23,755 nucleotides of DNA, taken from Firmicutes bacterium CAG:646. Lineage in GTDB: Bacteria > Bacillota > Clostridia > Lachnospirales > Lachnospiraceae. How positions within the stretch are numbered: the first letter of the stretch is position 1; each line of letters starts with the position of its first letter. Below, piece after piece: positions 22,809 to 23,755 of the stretch. The stretch lies in assembly GCA_000432335.1 (NCBI GenBank), contig HF995340.1, positions 1-23,755 of the forward strand. Direction: 5' to 3'. Position numbers and translations under genes: made by a program. Below the pieces are notes generated by a model. That model made no database searches. It was not told the origin of the DNA and worked only from the letters and a program-made list of their open reading frames with translations.

Positions 22809-23755
22809 CGATACGAAAACGAGCCTGATCCTTGCCGTCTGCGGTATTCTTCCCATCGTGTGGTTTGCCCTCTTGACCGCCCCGTATGTAGATGGCGGTC
22901 TGGTGGAAATTATCGAAAACCTACCCATAGCAATGAACAACCCGTTTCACATAACGGTGTGTGAGGACAGCGTAAAAACTGTCCTTCTTTTTTTGCTTGC
23001 TTACGGGATGGGGATCGGTATTTATCTGTCCACACGGAAGAACTACCGCAGGCGTGAGGAACACGGTTCTGCAAAATGGGGCAACGCAAGTGCTATCAAC
23101 AAGAAATATCAAGACAAGAACCCGTCTGCGAATAAGCTGCTGACCCAGAATGTCCGTATCGGTCTGGATGGGAAAAAGCACCGCCGAAACTTGAACATTC
23201 TTTGCTGCGGTGGTTCTGGGGCGGGAAAAACCCGCTTCTTTTGCAAGCCCAACGCTATGCAATGCAACACATCTATGGTGGTTTTAGACCCAAAGGGAGA
23301 AATCGTCCGAGATGTAGGCGGTCTGCTTGAAAAGAAAGGGTATGAGGTGCGTGTCCTTGACCTTATCAATATGCACAAGAGCCATTGTTACAATCCTTTT
23401 GTCTATCTGAAGAACGATAATGATGTGCAAAGGCTTGTGACCAATCTCTTTAAGGCAACGACCCCGAAAGGCAGCCAGTCGCAAGACCCGTTCTGGGATA
23501 CGGCGGCAAGTATGCTGCTTTTGTCTTTGGTATTCTATCTCAAATACGAAGCACCAAAGGATGAGCAGAATTTCCCGATGGTTATGGAACTGCTTCGTGC
23601 AGGAGAAGTCCACGAGGATGATGACAGTTATATCAGTCCTCTTGACGAACTGTTTGACCGTCTGGAAATGGAGAACCCAGACCATATCGCTGTGAAGTAT
23701 TACAAGGATTACCACTCTGGCAGTGCCAAGACCTTAAAGAGCATCCAGATCACCC
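22795..23755 (+). CDS. VirD4/TraG/PcfC-type coupling protein, 3' end cut
   Basis: 320 residues of an ATPase that links the relaxosome to the type IV secretion channel; the frame is open to the right edge. The start is GTG 22795, within the previous gene. No ATG lies near the beginning and the ribosome-binding site is weak, so the start is probable rather than certain. Two membrane helices are visible (about residues 10-29, SLILAVCGILPIVWFALLTA, and about 60-79, KTVLLFLLAYGMGIGIYLS). EHGSAKWGNAS follows at about 90-100, Walker A GGSGAGKT is at 139-146, and VVLDPKGEIV lies shortly after, as in VirD4 proteins. The Walker B region and all-alpha domain are beyond the edge. It is the last gene visible in the transfer operon. 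Confidence 0.93.
   Translation, partial: MRNDNDTKTSLILAVCGILPIVWFALLTAPYVDGGLVEIIENLPIAMNNPFHITVCEDSVKTVLLFLLAYGMGIGIYLSTRKNYRRREEHGSAKWGNASAINKKYQDKNPSANKLLTQNVRIGLDGKKHRRNLNILCCGGSGAGKTRFFCKPNAMQCNTSMVVLDPKGEIVRDVGGLLEKKGYEVRVLDLINMHKSHCYNPFVYLKNDNDVQRLVTNLFKATTPKGSQSQDPFWDTAASMLLLSLVFYLKYEAPKDEQNFPMVMELLRAGEVHEDDDSYISPLDELFDRLEMENPDHIAVKYYKDYHSGSAKTLKSIQIT

Larger units (their letters stand above)
1..23755 (+). mobile_element. Internal part of a Tn1549-like integrative and conjugative element
   Basis: The gene set is diagnostic of conjugative elements of Clostridia: ParA/ParB, sortase-anchored surface protein, giant DNA methylase/helicase, Toprim primase-like protein, DUF3789, MobC, MOBP relaxase, PcfB, ArdC-like protein and VirD4 coupling protein, all on one strand with short or negative spacing. 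No integrase, excisionase, att site or VirB4 gene lies in the window, so both ends of the element are outside it. Assignment to the Tn1549-like group rests on gene order and protein families recalled from knowledge, not on a database search. Confidence 0.9.

Noticed and set aside
1..23755. tRNA, rRNA, integrase and att sites
   Set aside because: None was recognisable in the window; the ends of the element and its recombinase are presumably outside it.

Overview
The window is about 23.8 kb of the backbone of an integrative and conjugative element (ICE) of the broad Tn1549-like type found in Clostridia (Lachnospiraceae/Ruminococcaceae) and other gut Firmicutes. The evidence is the Gram-positive ribosome-binding sites, a sortase-anchored surface protein, moderate GC content, and the gene order ParA/ParB - surface adhesin - small accessory ORFs - giant methylase/helicase - primase-like Toprim protein - MobC - MOBP relaxase - PcfB - ArdC-like protein - VirD4 coupling protein. 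All genes I accept are on the + strand, and many are coupled by overlapping stops and starts. Neither element end, integrase nor excisionase lies in the window. The first gene (ParA) and last gene (VirD4) are cut by the window edges. Host species cannot be read from the sequence.

Layout: (1) 1-1025, the end of ParA and a complete ParB for partition or maintenance. (2) 1066-5489, a leader with a terminator-like hairpin, a 1381-residue cell-wall adhesin (signal peptide, thioester domain, about ten Cna-B/SpaA-type repeats, TPKTG anchor), a 30-residue membrane microprotein and a second hairpin. (3) 5508-7957, seven small unknown genes, several of them visibly paralogous or domain-shuffled. (4) 7992-16055, a 2687-residue protein joining an ArdC-N-like region, an N6-adenine methylase domain and an SF2/SNF2 helicase. 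A complete tnpV gene is nested out of frame in its linker. (5) 16071-17269, a small unknown gene with a strong promoter, then an AT-rich monocistronic cassette. The cassette encodes an alkyltransferase-like protein without the catalytic cysteine, has its own extended -10 promoter and a palindrome at the predicted start point, and is bracketed by a 9-bp direct repeat. (6) 17285-19005, a DUF3848-like protein, a Toprim protein and a Cys-rich PcfM/DpnD-like protein. (7) 19026-23755, the predicted oriT, then DUF3789, MobC, relaxase, PcfB, ArdC-like protein, a 65-residue protein and VirD4.

How the parts could work together (inference from family knowledge): MobC and the relaxase nick at oriT, PcfB and VirD4 deliver the relaxosome to a type IV secretion channel encoded beyond the right edge, the methylase/helicase and ArdC-like proteins process or protect incoming DNA, ParAB stabilises the element, and the adhesin may promote contact with a host surface or mating partner.

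The observations I think most deserve a second look are the tnpV gene overprinted inside the giant helicase gene, the unexpectedly common Glu-Arg C-terminus (8 of 23 proteins with a visible C-terminus on the element backbone), the oriT-like structure, and the small AT-rich alkyltransferase-like cassette.
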